Part shown: positions 12,959 through 21,990 of the stretch, piece by piece
How the letters are laid out: every line of letters begins with the position of its first letter
Numbering within the stretch: the first letter of the stretch is position 1
NCBI RefSeq assembly: GCF_020073745.1
Contig: NZ_JAIRAU010000017.1
Coordinates: forward strand, 1 to 59,334
From: Nannocystis pusilla
GTDB taxonomy: Bacteria; Myxococcota_A; Polyangia; Nannocystales; Nannocystaceae
Length of the DNA: 59,334 bases
Reading direction: 5' to 3'
Notes under the pieces: model-generated
Database searches by the model: none
Seen by the model: only the letters and a program-made list of their open reading frames with translations
What the model was told of the DNA's origin: nothing
Position numbers and translations under genes: made by a program

Positions 12959-13056
12959 CAGCAGCGACGCGCGCTCCGCTCGGAGCCGGTCTCACGATTT
13001 CCGCCGCGGACGAGCGCGCCCGGCCCCGCGTCCGCGTCTTCTGTTACCATCGGCGC

Positions 13057-14058
13057 GTGCGCGTCCCCGCCTCCGCCTCCTTACATTCGCCTGCCCCCTC
13101 GCGCCGCGCCGGCGGGCGGAGATTCGCGTGGAGCCTCCTCCTGTCTCTCGGGACAGCCGCGTGCGGCCGACCTCCCGCCGACGAACCCGCGCCCGCCGCG
13201 GCGCCCGTCCCCGCCGCCGACGTCGACCGAGCCTTGCCTCCGCCGGCCCCGCCGGCCAGCGTCCGCGGCCGCAAGGTCCTCGCCGAGGCCACCTCCGCGT
13301 ATTCGAAGATCCGCGTGCAGCAGCGCGGCACCCGGCGCACCCTCGGCTTCGTCCGCGAGCGCGGCGACGAGTTCGTGCAGACGATCGTCGACCTCAAGGA
13401 CCCCGACGCGCCGGCCCACGGCTACGCCGAGGCGATGGCCGCCCCGTTCATGGTCGTCGACGACCCGCGCGAGCTGCTCGTCATCGGCCTGGGCGGCGGC
13501 ACCCTGATCCGCTTCTTCCATTCGCGCGCGCCGGCGGCCCACATCGACGCCGTCGAGATCGACCCCGAGGTCGTGCGGCTCGCCGCCGAGTGGTTCGGCG
13601 TGGTCCCCGGCCCGCGCCTGCGCGTGTTCACCGACGACGGCGTGCGCTTCATCGCCGGCGAGGGCGATTCCTACGACATCATCTGGCTCGACGCGTACCT
13701 CGACCCCGGCGCCCCGGGCACCGACAACGCCGGCGTCCCCGAAGAATTGCGCGGCCTCGGCTTCCTCCGCCGCGTGAAGGCCCGCCTGCGCCCCGGCGGC
13801 GTCGCGGCCTTCAACATTCATCATTTGACCGGCTACCACGAGCACGTCAATGCCATCGCCGAGGTGTTCCCCCGCGTATACGTGGTCCGCCGCCCCGGCT
13901 CCAACGAATGGATCATCCTCGCGCTCGAGCAGGACACGGAGCTCGACGCCGAGGCGCTGCGCCGCCGCGCCGCCGCCCTCGACGCGCCCGGCACCTGGGG
14001 GATCTCGTTCGCAGCGCTCGCCGAGGTCACCACGCCGTGGCAGCGGTCCCCGACCTGA
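13057..14058 (+). CDS. Exported spermidine-synthase-like (SAM-fold) protein
   Basis: 333 residues from a GTG at 13057. A basic N-region, a hydrophobic stretch and a Cys (SLLLSLGTAAC at about 25-35) look like a lipoprotein signal, though the lipobox is weak. The body has the spermidine-synthase-type Rossmann motifs VIGLGGGTLIRFF, DAVEIDPEVV and IIWLDAY. Polyamine synthases are normally cytosolic, so either the signal is real and the enzyme is repurposed, or the true start lies further in. A CTGTC/GGACAG palindrome (13141-13156) overlaps the signal-peptide codons. Confidence 0.75.
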   Translation: MRVPASASLHSPAPSRRAGGRRFAWSLLLSLGTAACGRPPADEPAPAAAPVPAADVDRALPPPAPPASVRGRKVLAEATSAYSKIRVQQRGTRRTLGFVRERGDEFVQTIVDLKDPDAPAHGYAEAMAAPFMVVDDPRELLVIGLGGGTLIRFFHSRAPAAHIDAVEIDPEVVRLAAEWFGVVPGPRLRVFTDDGVRFIAGEGDSYDIIWLDAYLDPGAPGTDNAGVPEELRGLGFLRRVKARLRPGGVAAFNIHHLTGYHEHVNAIAEVFPRVYVVRRPGSNEWIILALEQDTELDAEALRRRAAALDAPGTWGISFAALAEVTTPWQRSPT

Positions 14059-14066
14059 GCTTCGGC

Positions 14067-14096
14067 GACTCCGCGATCGCAGGTGCCCGCGGAGTC
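14067..14096 (+). terminator. Hairpin after the spermidine-synthase-like gene
   Basis: GACTCCGCG (14067-14075) pairs perfectly with CGCGGAGTC (14088-14096) around a 12-base loop, 9 bases after the stop. It is a probable terminator and is unrelated in sequence to the CATGTCC family. Confidence 0.6.
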
Positions 14097-14216
14097 GTGT
14101 CCCCGCGCGGATCCGCACGAGCCTCGCTAGGCCGTGACACCTCCGTGTCAGCGCACGCGGCCGCCGGCGAGGCCCGCCGGCGGCCTGTGATATGACCGAG
14201 CGAGGGAGACTGTAGC

Positions 14217-16286
14217 GTGACCCGGAACAGCCCACTTTCCGCCCCAATCGCCGCTCTGACGCTCGCCGCCGCCATGGCCGCCTGCGGGGACTCTGCCGCC
14301 GTCACCGACAGCGGGACGACGACCACGGGCTCGACCACCTCCATTGAGGAGCCGCCGACCGGCACCACCACCGGCGGCACCACCCCGACGACCACCGACG
14401 GCACCACCACCGAGCCCGCCCTCCCCGAGCCCGACCCGAACGTCGACTGGCCGACCCTCGAGTGCGACCCGCTCGACCCCAATTATTGCCTGTTCCCGTT
14501 CCCCAACAATGTCTATACCACCGCCGATCCGAGCACCCCGACCGGCCGGCGCGTCGCCCTGCCCGCGGGCTCGCTGCCGATGTCGAGCGGCGGCGTGCTG
14601 CCGCAGACCGAGGTGTTCGCCGAGCTCGACGGCTTCTCGGGCGGCCTGCCCGGGATGGTCCACATGCCCGGCGCCACCATCACCGGCCTGCCCGGCCCGT
14701 GGAGCATCGAGCTGTCGATCACGACCGACAGCCCGACCATCGTCCTCGACGCCGAGACCGGCGAGTTCGTGCCGCACTTCTCCGAGCTCGACATGTCGCT
14801 GAGCGACGACTCGCGGCGCACTCTGCTGATTCGCCCGGTCCACCGCCCGCGCGACGGCGCCCGCTACATCTTCGCCGTCCGCGACGTCGTCGACGCCGGC
14901 GGCCAGGCGCTCGCGCCCTCGCCGGCGTTCGCCGCCCTGCGCGACCTGACGCCGTTCCCCGACGACCCGTCGATCGACGCCCGCCGCCCGCTCTACGCCG
15001 ACATCTTCAAGCGCCTCGGCGAGGCCGGGATCCCGCGCGACAACCTCCAGCTGGCCTGGGACTACACCGTCGCCAGCACCGAGAACACGACCTCGCGCCT
15101 GCTGCACATCCGCGACGACGCGCTCGCCCAGGTCGGCCAGGCCGGCCCCGCCTACGAGATCGACAAGATCACCGAGGATTGCCAGGAGCACATCGCCCTG
15201 TGCGTCGACGGCAAGATGACGGTCCCGCTCTACCTCGACAAGCCCGAGTCGGGCGGCCGCTTCATCCTCGACGACGACGGCCTGCCGACGCAAAACGGCA
15301 CCGCCGAATTCCCGTTCACCGTCCGGATCCCCCACAGCGCGTTCACGGCCCCGTCGACCCCCGTCGCCTACGGCCACGGCCTGCTCGGCAGCCGCAGCCA
15401 GGTCGGCGCCGGCCACTTCGCCGAGTTCGCCGACACCTACAATCACATCCTGTTCGCGGTCGACTGGATCGGCATGGCCGAGGACGACATCGTGACGATC
15501 GTCGGCGCGCTCGGCTCCGGCAACCTGCACGAATTCGCCGCCGTCCCCGACCGCGGCCAGCAAGGGATCCTCAATTTCATGCTCGCCACGCGCATGATGC
15601 TCGGCGACTTCGCCAGCGACCCGTCGCTGACCTACCAGGGCGAACAGGCGATGTTCGACACGTCGGCCGCGTATTACTTCGGCAACAGCCAGGGCGGGAT
15701 CTTCGGCGCGACGCTGATGGCAGTCCAGGTCGACGTCACCCGCGGCATGCTCGGAGTGCCCGGCCAACCGTACAACATCCTGCTCAACCGCAGCGTCGAC
15801 TTCGACAACTTCTTCCAGGTCGTCAAGGGCGCGTACCCCGACCCCATCGACATCCAGGTGGTGCTCGGCCTGGTCCAAATGCTGTGGGAACGCGCCGAAC
15901 CCAGCGGCTACAGCCACCACATCCGCAACCCGCTGCCCAACACGCCGGCGCACGAGGTGCTGCTCCACGTGGCCATCGGCGACCACCAGGTGACGACCCT
16001 CGGCGCCCACATCATGGCCCGCTCGATCGGCGAGGTGGTCAACATGGCCCCGGTCAATCGCTCGATCTGGGGCCTCGAGGAGGTGGAGGGCAGCCACACG
16101 GGCTCGGCGATGGTCGAGTTCGACTTCGGCCTGCCGCCCGAGCCGACGATCAACGTGCCGCTGCGCGAAGGCGAGGACCCCCACGGCGGGCCGCGCAAGC
16201 TGGCGGCCGCGAACGCGTCGATGAACAAGTTCTTCCGCGAGGGCATCGTCGAGACGAACTGCGACGGGGCTTGCGATCCGGAGTGA
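14217..16286 (+). CDS. Secreted lipoprotein with alpha/beta-hydrolase domain
   Basis: 689 residues from a GTG with GAGGGAG upstream. The signal ends at Cys23 (AAMAACGDS), followed by a Thr/Gly linker (about 30-65). The body resembles extracellular alpha/beta hydrolases: a YGHGLLGS oxyanion-type motif, the nucleophile elbow YFGNSQGGIFGA (G-x-S-x-G) and later His candidates (IGDHQV, VEGSHTGS). It is probably an esterase or lipase on the outer surface. Substrate unknown. Confidence 0.8.
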   Translation: MTRNSPLSAPIAALTLAAAMAACGDSAAVTDSGTTTTGSTTSIEEPPTGTTTGGTTPTTTDGTTTEPALPEPDPNVDWPTLECDPLDPNYCLFPFPNNVYTTADPSTPTGRRVALPAGSLPMSSGGVLPQTEVFAELDGFSGGLPGMVHMPGATITGLPGPWSIELSITTDSPTIVLDAETGEFVPHFSELDMSLSDDSRRTLLIRPVHRPRDGARYIFAVRDVVDAGGQALAPSPAFAALRDLTPFPDDPSIDARRPLYADIFKRLGEAGIPRDNLQLAWDYTVASTENTTSRLLHIRDDALAQVGQAGPAYEIDKITEDCQEHIALCVDGKMTVPLYLDKPESGGRFILDDDGLPTQNGTAEFPFTVRIPHSAFTAPSTPVAYGHGLLGSRSQVGAGHFAEFADTYNHILFAVDWIGMAEDDIVTIVGALGSGNLHEFAAVPDRGQQGILNFMLATRMMLGDFASDPSLTYQGEQAMFDTSAAYYFGNSQGGIFGATLMAVQVDVTRGMLGVPGQPYNILLNRSVDFDNFFQVVKGAYPDPIDIQVVLGLVQMLWERAEPSGYSHHIRNPLPNTPAHEVLLHVAIGDHQVTTLGAHIMARSIGEVVNMAPVNRSIWGLEEVEGSHTGSAMVEFDFGLPPEPTINVPLREGEDPHGGPRKLAAANASMNKFFREGIVETNCDGACDPE

Positions 16287-16413
16287 GCTTCCTGGCCCCG
16301 AGGACAGGTTCGGCATTGAGGACAGGTCCCGTGTTCGCAAGCGCGGGGCCTTTCCCTTGCGTTGAGGACATCTCCGTTGATCGCAGGCGCGGGGCCTGGA
16401 AGACCTGGGTGAC

Positions 16414-16606
16414 GGCGGACACGGAGCGGCGGACTGGGCCCCTCGCGACGGCGGGCCCCTCCCGTTCCACGTGCTCGGCGCCGTCGCTTCGTTCATGAGC
16501 TGTCGTTGAGGACAGGTCGGTTTCGCACCTCACGGACTGTGCGCCTGCGCGCGGTGGAACGCGGCTCCGTCCCGCCTGCGTCCCAGTCCGCCGCTCCGTG
16601 TCCGCC
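16414..16606 (+). repeat. 193-bp inverted-repeat element, copy A (MITE-like)
   Basis: The ends are perfect 25-base inverted repeats (16414-16438 and 16582-16606; core GGAGCGGCGGAC). Inner arms also pair (GGCGGG with CCCGCC, CGTTCCAC with GTGGAACG). The apex is a CTGTC/GGACAG palindrome at 16500-16515. A second copy of identical length lies inverted at 52180-52372. There is no coding capacity and no clear target duplication. It could be a non-autonomous mobile element or a structured RNA. Confidence 0.8.
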
Positions 16607-16900
16607 TGCGACGGCCGTCGCGGGCCCCGCTCTTCGCCGCCCGACGAACCACGGGATCGTCGCGGCGACTTCGCCATCCGACGAGCCGCGAGGCCGCCGC
16701 GGCGACTTCGCCATCCGACGAGCCACGAGGCCGTCCTCCGCCGCTCCGTGTCCGCCCGCGACGGCCGTCGCGGGCCCCGCTCTTTGCCGCCCCACGAGCC
16801 CGAGGCCGTCCGCGGCGACTCTGCCACCCGACGAGCACGAGGCCGTTCCGCGGCGGATTCAGGGGGCGCAGCGGCGGCCGTCGCGGGCCCCGCGCTTCAC
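16587..16900. repeat. Degenerate tandem repeats
   Basis: A unit beginning with the element end sequence (CCGCCGCTCCGTGTCCGCC) and containing GACGGCCGTCGCGGGCCCCG occurs at about 16589 and again at about 16739, with a partial third copy at about 16873. Between them a ~36-base unit (GCGGCGACTTCGCCATCCGA) occurs at about 16653 and 16689, with a diverged copy near 16815. Confidence 0.65.
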
Positions 16901-17049
16901 CGCGCCCCGCTCCTCGTAGCTTCTACGAGCGGCCACGGGGACGGCTACGCCTCGCGCGACGCGAAATTGATTGCGACGGCGGCAGCGATCGGCAAAGGTG
17001 ATGCATCTTTCCCTTGCGCCCGTCCGCGGGCACTGGAGCCTCACTTAAT

Positions 17050-18588
17050 ATGTCCAGCATCGTTGTTTCGCCTGCTCTTTGTCGCACCTTCTCGTTGTTG
17101 TGCATGACCGCCGGCGTCGTCGCCTGCGTCAAGCCGGATCCGGCGCCGGGTGACACGGATCCGTCGGCCACGGACACTTCAGGCCCGATGACCGAGGGGC
17201 CGACCACCGTCGAGCCGACCAGCGATTCGCCCACCGAGACCGGCGAGCCCGGTCTGCCGGACGATTGGGACTCCGAGCTCGAGCCGAAGCCGGGGACCCG
17301 CCTGCGCCCGATCCTCCGCGTCGCCGACGACGGCTCGAAGTACCTCGTGGCGTGGCAAGACACGCTGCTCGACGTGCGGTGCGCGTTCCGCAGCGGCGCA
17401 GACGGGGTGCAGCGCTGCTATCCGGAGGCGCGGGGCGAGCTGGAGTTCGGCGACGCCAGCTGCACGCTCCCGATCGTGCGCGACCAGGATTGGTCGCAGA
17501 CGCCGTCGAAGATCCTCGAGGTCCGCAACGAGGACGACCTGTGCAACCCCGGCACGTTCTTCCGCCTCGGCGAGCCGTTCACGGGCACGGTGCACTTCGG
17601 CATCGGCGGCGAATGCCACGAGATCGGCCAGGACCCGGGCTATTTCCTGGTCACCGAGGTCTCCCCCGCCGAATTCGTGACCGCCACGATCACGCCGGCC
17701 ACGGGCACGAGCCGGATCGTCCCGCTGATCCTCGACGCCGACGACGGCTCGCGGGCGATCGTGGGCGCGTGGGACCGCGAGCACGCCGAGCACGTCGCGG
17801 CCGGAGAGGGCGCGGAGGATCTGCGGTGGTTCGGCCGCTACGAGCCGATCAGCGTCCGTCTGTTCGGCGACGCCGCCTGCAGCGTGCCGATCGGCGCCAG
17901 CGCGTGCCTCCCCGCCGACGAGACCCCGGGGACGGCGCGGCGCTTCGAGTGGCAAGGCTGCGAACAGAAGGTGCTCGATCGCCGGCGCGTCGTCGCCCAG
18001 ATCGATCCGCAGCAGGTGTTCCGCCCGAGCGGCGACCAGTGCGGTTCGCTCGACCCCCAGCTGTTCCAGGAGCTGTGGTCGCTGTCCGACGTGCTCACCG
18101 ACGACGACTTCGGCCTCGTCACCGTCCACCACGTCGACGGCGCCCGCCTCCGCCACATCCTCCACGGCAACCCCGAGGGCGAGCCGTTCCTCGCCTCGGG
18201 CGAGTTCTTCGACCCCGAGCTCGACTCCACCTGCCGGTTCCGGCCCTGGGGCGACCAGCCGGTCTGCGTCCCCGTCGTCGCGGCCGTCGCCGTCAACAGC
18301 TTCCTCGACGCAGCGTGCACGCAGCAGATCGCCTACGCGTCCGTCGACGACAACTGCCTGGAGTCCCCGCCGCAACCCGCGTGGGCCGTCGGCTCCACCT
18401 TCGACGGGTCGGTGCAGCTGTTGCCGGTGCTGGCCTCGACCCCGAACTGGGGCGGCTTCCGGCTCGACGCGAATGACGCCTGCGTCGAGGACTTCGAGGG
18501 CCCGCCCGGTGGCTCGGAGCTCGTCATGTTCACCGTCGGCGCGCCGCTGCCGGCCGGGGCGGTGGCCGCGACCGATGTCGTGCAGTAA
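17050..18588 (+). CDS. Lipoprotein, unknown function
   Basis: 512 residues from the ATG at 17050. The signal peptide ends in GVVAC (Cys26). A Thr/Glu/Pro linker (about 35-70) precedes a large soluble part with scattered Cys pairs. Two halves share similar phrases (a polar PWGDQPVC/PIGASAC-type Cys motif after long beta-rich stretches), which suggests repeated beta-domains. No catalytic motif or family is recognised. A palindrome follows 31 bases after the stop. Confidence 0.75.
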   Translation: MSSIVVSPALCRTFSLLCMTAGVVACVKPDPAPGDTDPSATDTSGPMTEGPTTVEPTSDSPTETGEPGLPDDWDSELEPKPGTRLRPILRVADDGSKYLVAWQDTLLDVRCAFRSGADGVQRCYPEARGELEFGDASCTLPIVRDQDWSQTPSKILEVRNEDDLCNPGTFFRLGEPFTGTVHFGIGGECHEIGQDPGYFLVTEVSPAEFVTATITPATGTSRIVPLILDADDGSRAIVGAWDREHAEHVAAGEGAEDLRWFGRYEPISVRLFGDAACSVPIGASACLPADETPGTARRFEWQGCEQKVLDRRRVVAQIDPQQVFRPSGDQCGSLDPQLFQELWSLSDVLTDDDFGLVTVHHVDGARLRHILHGNPEGEPFLASGEFFDPELDSTCRFRPWGDQPVCVPVVAAVAVNSFLDAACTQQIAYASVDDNCLESPPQPAWAVGSTFDGSVQLLPVLASTPNWGGFRLDANDACVEDFEGPPGGSELVMFTVGAPLPAGAVAATDVVQ

Positions 18589-18619
18589 AGGCGCGCGACG
18601 GATCGTGGGCCCATACGAG

Positions 18620-18641
18620 TACCTGTCGTCGAGGACAGGTA
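18620..18641. terminator. Palindrome after lipoprotein gene
   Basis: TACCTGTC (18620-18627), loop GTCGA, then GGACAGGTA (18633-18641). The arms are perfect over 8 bases. It is a member of the dispersed CTGTC/GGACAG family. Confidence 0.6.
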
Positions 18642-18815
18642 CACACGCACCCTGCAGGCGAAGAGCTTCGCGGGTGACGCGAAGCAGTTCGGACCGCGCG
18701 TGGCCCGCGGAGGACACGAACCTCCCGCGCCTGTCCCTCGCCGAAGACGTACGGAGCGAGGAGCGGCACGCGGCTGCGAGTCGGCTAGCATTCCGGAATT
18801 CGCCGGAATCACTCG

Positions 18816-19307
18816 ATGTCCTCGCTCGCCCTCGCCCTCGCCTTCCTCCTCACCTCGACCGCGCCGCCCCGGGCCGCCGCCGCCCCGCCGCCCGCGAAGG
18901 CCGCTCCGCCGACCGCCGATCTCGACGCCAAAACCCGCGCGGCGATCGAGGCGGTCGCCTACGATTACGTCGACGGTCAGCTGGAGGGCGACGCCGAGCG
19001 GGTGGCGCGCGCGCTGCACCCCGACCTGGCCAAGCGCGCCGTCGCGGCCGCGGGACCGACCGCGCGCGAGGTGTTTCCGCTGCGCCGGATGAGCGCCGAC
19101 GAATTGATCGACCTGACGCGCCAGGGCGCGCTCAAGACGCCGAAGGAGCAGTGGAACCGCTCGGTGCGCGTGCTCGACGTGACCGGCACCGCGGCGGTGG
19201 TGCGCGTCGAGACGCCGTGGTTCGTCGACTACTTCCACATGGGCCGCTTCGGCGACCGCTGGCTGATCGTCAACGCGCTGTGGTTCAACAAGCCGCAGCC
19301 GTCCTGA
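18816..19307 (+). CDS. Exported NTF2-like (putative lumazine-binding type) protein
   Basis: 163 residues with a clear signal peptide (MSSLALALAFLLTSTAPPRA, then an Ala/Pro stretch). The remainder has the NTF2-like pattern: AYDYVDGQLEGDAERVARALHPDLAKR, then strands RVLDVTGTAAVVRVE and YFHMGRFGDRWLIVNALWF. This matches small exported proteins of the lumazine-binding-like family. Ligand unknown. It is likely periplasmic. Confidence 0.75.
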   Translation: MSSLALALAFLLTSTAPPRAAAAPPPAKAAPPTADLDAKTRAAIEAVAYDYVDGQLEGDAERVARALHPDLAKRAVAAAGPTAREVFPLRRMSADELIDLTRQGALKTPKEQWNRSVRVLDVTGTAAVVRVETPWFVDYFHMGRFGDRWLIVNALWFNKPQPS

Positions 19308-19361
19308 CGCGAAAACGACCGTCGTCGCAGCTCGCTGACGAGGCGCATGTCTGCCGATTCA

Positions 19362-19385
19362 CGACCTATCCCTGAGGACAGGTCG
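19362..19385. terminator. Palindrome between convergent genes
   Basis: CGACCTATCC (19362-19371), loop CTGA, then GGACAGGTCG (19376-19385): ten-base arms with one mismatch. It is placed between the stop at 19307 (+) and the stop at 19399 (-). Confidence 0.6.
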
Positions 19386-19398
19386 GCATCCTGCCGCG

Positions 19399-20712
19399 CT
19401 ACTCGTCGTCCTCGTCCGGCGGGACGTTGGCCTCGGCGGCGAGCGCCTCGGCCTCCTCGCCGAGCGCCCGGTGGGCCCTGGCCAGGTTGCGCCAGCCGCC
19501 GGCGAATGTCGGATTGGCGTCGAGGTAGCGGCGGACGTGCGGGATGGCGATCGCCGGGCGCCCGAGGGCGAGCAGCGTGTTGCCCAGGTTGGCGTGCGAC
19601 GGCAGGTGATCGGGATCGACGATGAGCGCCTCGCAGTACGCGTCGACCTTCGCATACAGGTCCGTGAGCGCGTTGCCGTACTGGAAGTGCACGTTCGCGT
19701 GGTGGGCGTGGCGCCCGCGCAGCGCCGCGAAGTGCTCCGCGCCGTCGGCCTCGCGCTCGAGCGCGTGCAGCAGCCGATGCCCGGCGTTGAAGGCCCGGTA
19801 GTACGAGCAGCGCGGGGCGAACATGCGCCGGCCTTCGCCGAGCCGGCGCAGGGCGTCGTCGTCGAGGTCGTCGGGCTCGTCGCTATCCCGGTCGGCCATG
19901 CCGATCGCAGTGAGCGAGGGCCGATTCGCCACGAGGGCCTCGAGCACGGCCACGCGGTTCGAACTCCAGACGCCGAGCTCGGTGATGTTCGACGGAGCCG
20001 CGAGCGCCACCGCCGGATCGATCGCACCGCTCGCCTCCCACCCCAGCCGGCGGAGCCGAGGACAGCGCGCCTGCCACAGCGTGCCCAGCACCCGATCGTC
20101 CAGCCCGTCCTCCGAGTACGTATTCGAGCGGACCCACAGCGTCGTGAGCTCCGGCAGGTCGAGCGCGGCGAACGACGACGTATCGTCGATGTAGAGCTCG
20201 AACACGAGCTCGGTCGCGTACGAGAGCGCCGCGGCGGCGGCCACCATGTCCCCCGACCCCTCGCCCTCGGCGAGGACCTCGCCGGTGTCCTGGTCGACGT
20301 ATTCGCCGTTGAGGTGGAAGCGAGTGACGCGCAGCGGATGTTGCCTCGCGACCTCGACCCACGCGTCGAGCTCGTCGTCGAACAGGACCTCGATCTCCTC
20401 GAGTCGCGCCAGGGCCGGCGGGCCCGCGGCGATCTCCGGCCACAGCTCGCGCGCCTCCCGGCAACTCAGCGTGATCCGACGGACCCAGCCGTCGATGATC
20501 GTCGCCCTGGTGTTCGTCGGCAACGGCCCGAGCAGCTCGGCGCGCGCCTCCTTCAACAGCTGACGCGCACGCTTGACCTGCTTGGCGTCGAACTCGACCT
20601 GCCCGCGCGTGGCGAGGAACTCGAGCAACCTGGCGTGCTTCGGACCCACCGGATCCACCCCCGGCGAGAGTGATGCCTTGGAGGAATTACGACGGGACTT
20701 TGCTTTCGTCAT
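19399..20712 (-). CDS. Cytosolic LRR-like/TPR-like protein, unknown function
   Basis: 437 residues from the ATG at 20712. A basic N-terminus is followed by a helical segment (about 25-70). The middle region has leucine-rich, evenly spaced strands (ITLSCREARELWPEI, VTRFHLNGEY, LTTLWVRSNTYSEDG, ITELGVWSSNRVAVLEAL) resembling an LRR fold. The C-terminal third has TPR-like helices (NVHFQYGNALTDLYAKVDAYCEALIVDPDHLPSHANLGNTLL, written here only as a landmark near residue 340-380). It may be a protein-interaction scaffold. The C-terminus is acidic. Confidence 0.65.
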   Translation of the reverse strand: MTKAKSRRNSSKASLSPGVDPVGPKHARLLEFLATRGQVEFDAKQVKRARQLLKEARAELLGPLPTNTRATIIDGWVRRITLSCREARELWPEIAAGPPALARLEEIEVLFDDELDAWVEVARQHPLRVTRFHLNGEYVDQDTGEVLAEGEGSGDMVAAAAALSYATELVFELYIDDTSSFAALDLPELTTLWVRSNTYSEDGLDDRVLGTLWQARCPRLRRLGWEASGAIDPAVALAAPSNITELGVWSSNRVAVLEALVANRPSLTAIGMADRDSDEPDDLDDDALRRLGEGRRMFAPRCSYYRAFNAGHRLLHALEREADGAEHFAALRGRHAHHANVHFQYGNALTDLYAKVDAYCEALIVDPDHLPSHANLGNTLLALGRPAIAIPHVRRYLDANPTFAGGWRNLARAHRALGEEAEALAAEANVPPDEDDE

Positions 20713-21006
20713 CGCGCTCACCGGAGCCAATGGGGGATCGGAGCAGTGACTCGGTGCGCGCGAACCTATCACGCTCGCGCTCGGGAGCGTGCCTCGAGCA
20801 GGAACTGGTGGGCCCCCCGGCCAGAGCTTCCGCACCAGGGCAATTCCCATCGACGCAGCGTGGTCCCCCTGTGTCGGAGGATCCCCCACGACCATGGATC
20901 AGGCATTCATCGACCGGCTCGCCCCCTATGCGACGAGGAGGCCCGCGGCGAGATGTACGAATATGCCGGCGCGAACGCTCGCAGGACGAATGCTCTCACT
21001 GCGTCG

Positions 21007-21969
21007 TCAGGTCGGCGGCGCCGCGAACACGTATGTCATCACCAGGTTGGCCCAGCAATCCTCGCTGCCGCGATTGATGTACGAGTGCGGCACGTCGGCG
21101 ACGAACGAGATCGCGTCGCCCCTGGCCAGCTCGAACCGCTCGCCGCCGACCTCGATCTCGAGCTTGCCCGCGGTGACGACCAGGAGCTCCTTGGTGCCCG
21201 GGCGGTGCGCCGCCGCGTCCTCGCGGCTGTGGGCGGCGAAGAACAGCTCGTAGAATTCGGCCGACGTCTCCTCGTTGAGCGGATAGAGGGCGCGCGAGGA
21301 GAAGCGGCCGTCGGGGCTCACGAGGCGGCGCGCCTCAGCGGCGCGCATCACCCGGGTCGCCACCCGCTGCGGGGTGCTCAGAAGCGCCGAGAACGGCACG
21401 TCGAACGCCTGGGCCAGCTTCCACACCACGCTGACCGAGGGCGACACCCGGCCGTTCTCGATCTGGCCGAGCAGCGCGCGACCGAGGCCCGTCTGGCGCG
21501 CCAGCGCGTCGAGCGACAGGTCGCGGCGGCCGCGGAGCGCCCGCAGGTTGTTGCCCACCACCGCGTCGAGCGTCGGCTCCGGCAGCCCGCACGACGACGC
21601 GGCGGAATCATCACGCGCAGCCGGCTCGCTCGCCGCGGGCTCGCGCCGCGGCGCCTGCGGCCGCTCGACCGGCAGGCCCGCGTCGGCCCACGCGATCGTG
21701 CCGCCCTCGAGCGAGTAGACCTCGGCGACCCCGGCTTGCTCGGACAGCTTCGCCGCCGTCAGGCTGCGGGAGCCGCGGGCGCACACCAGCAGCACCCGGT
21801 CGCCGCGGAGCCTGGCGCGCGGGTCGTCGCGGAGCTCGCCGAGCGGCACGAGGCGCGCGCCGGGGACGTGGCCCGCGGCCCACTCGTCGGGCTCGCGGAC
21901 ATCGACGACGTCGACCTCCCCGGCGGCGACGAGGGGCTCGGCTTCTCGGGGACTCAGGATGCGCGGCAC
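21007..21969 (-). CDS. Rhodanese / XRE helix-turn-helix / cupin fusion protein
   Basis: 320 residues. The rhodanese domain (1-95) has the active-site loop CARGSR with Cys63. An Ala/Pro/Glu linker leads to an XRE-type HTH (about 134-197; GLGRALLGQIENGRVSPSVSVVWKLA is the recognition region). A cupin follows (about 215-315; HRPGTKELLVVTAGKLEIEVGG, VPHSYINRGS). The family logic is a sulfur-transfer domain joined to a metabolite-sensing transcription factor. It lies 21 bases downstream of the cysteine desulfurase and is probably co-transcribed, so it may accept persulfide sulfur or regulate the operon in response to sulfur state. Confidence 0.88.
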   Translation of the reverse strand: MPRILSPREAEPLVAAGEVDVVDVREPDEWAAGHVPGARLVPLGELRDDPRARLRGDRVLLVCARGSRSLTAAKLSEQAGVAEVYSLEGGTIAWADAGLPVERPQAPRREPAASEPAARDDSAASSCGLPEPTLDAVVGNNLRALRGRRDLSLDALARQTGLGRALLGQIENGRVSPSVSVVWKLAQAFDVPFSALLSTPQRVATRVMRAAEARRLVSPDGRFSSRALYPLNEETSAEFYELFFAAHSREDAAAHRPGTKELLVVTAGKLEIEVGGERFELARGDAISFVADVPHSYINRGSEDCWANLVMTYVFAAPPT

Positions 21970-21990
21970 CGGCTCATCATAGCGCAGCGG

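Larger units (their letters stand above)
16287..17049. other. 763-base repeat-filled intergenic region
   Basis: This gap contains several lone GGACAGG half-sites (16312-16370), a 193-bp inverted-repeat element (16414-16606), a degenerate tandem array (16587-16900) and an AT-richer end before the next start. No frame in it looks like a gene. Confidence 0.7.

Noticed and set aside
16414..16900. CRISPR-like array
   Set aside because: Repeat units vary in length and sequence and there are no uniform spacers or cas genes. The structure fits an inverted-repeat element plus tandem duplications.
20893..21006. Possible small frameshifted gene (MDQAFIDRLAP in one frame, DEEARGEMYEYAGANARR in the next)
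   Set aside because: Too short and without a recognisable family. It could be chance; the gap (20713-21006) shows nothing firmer.
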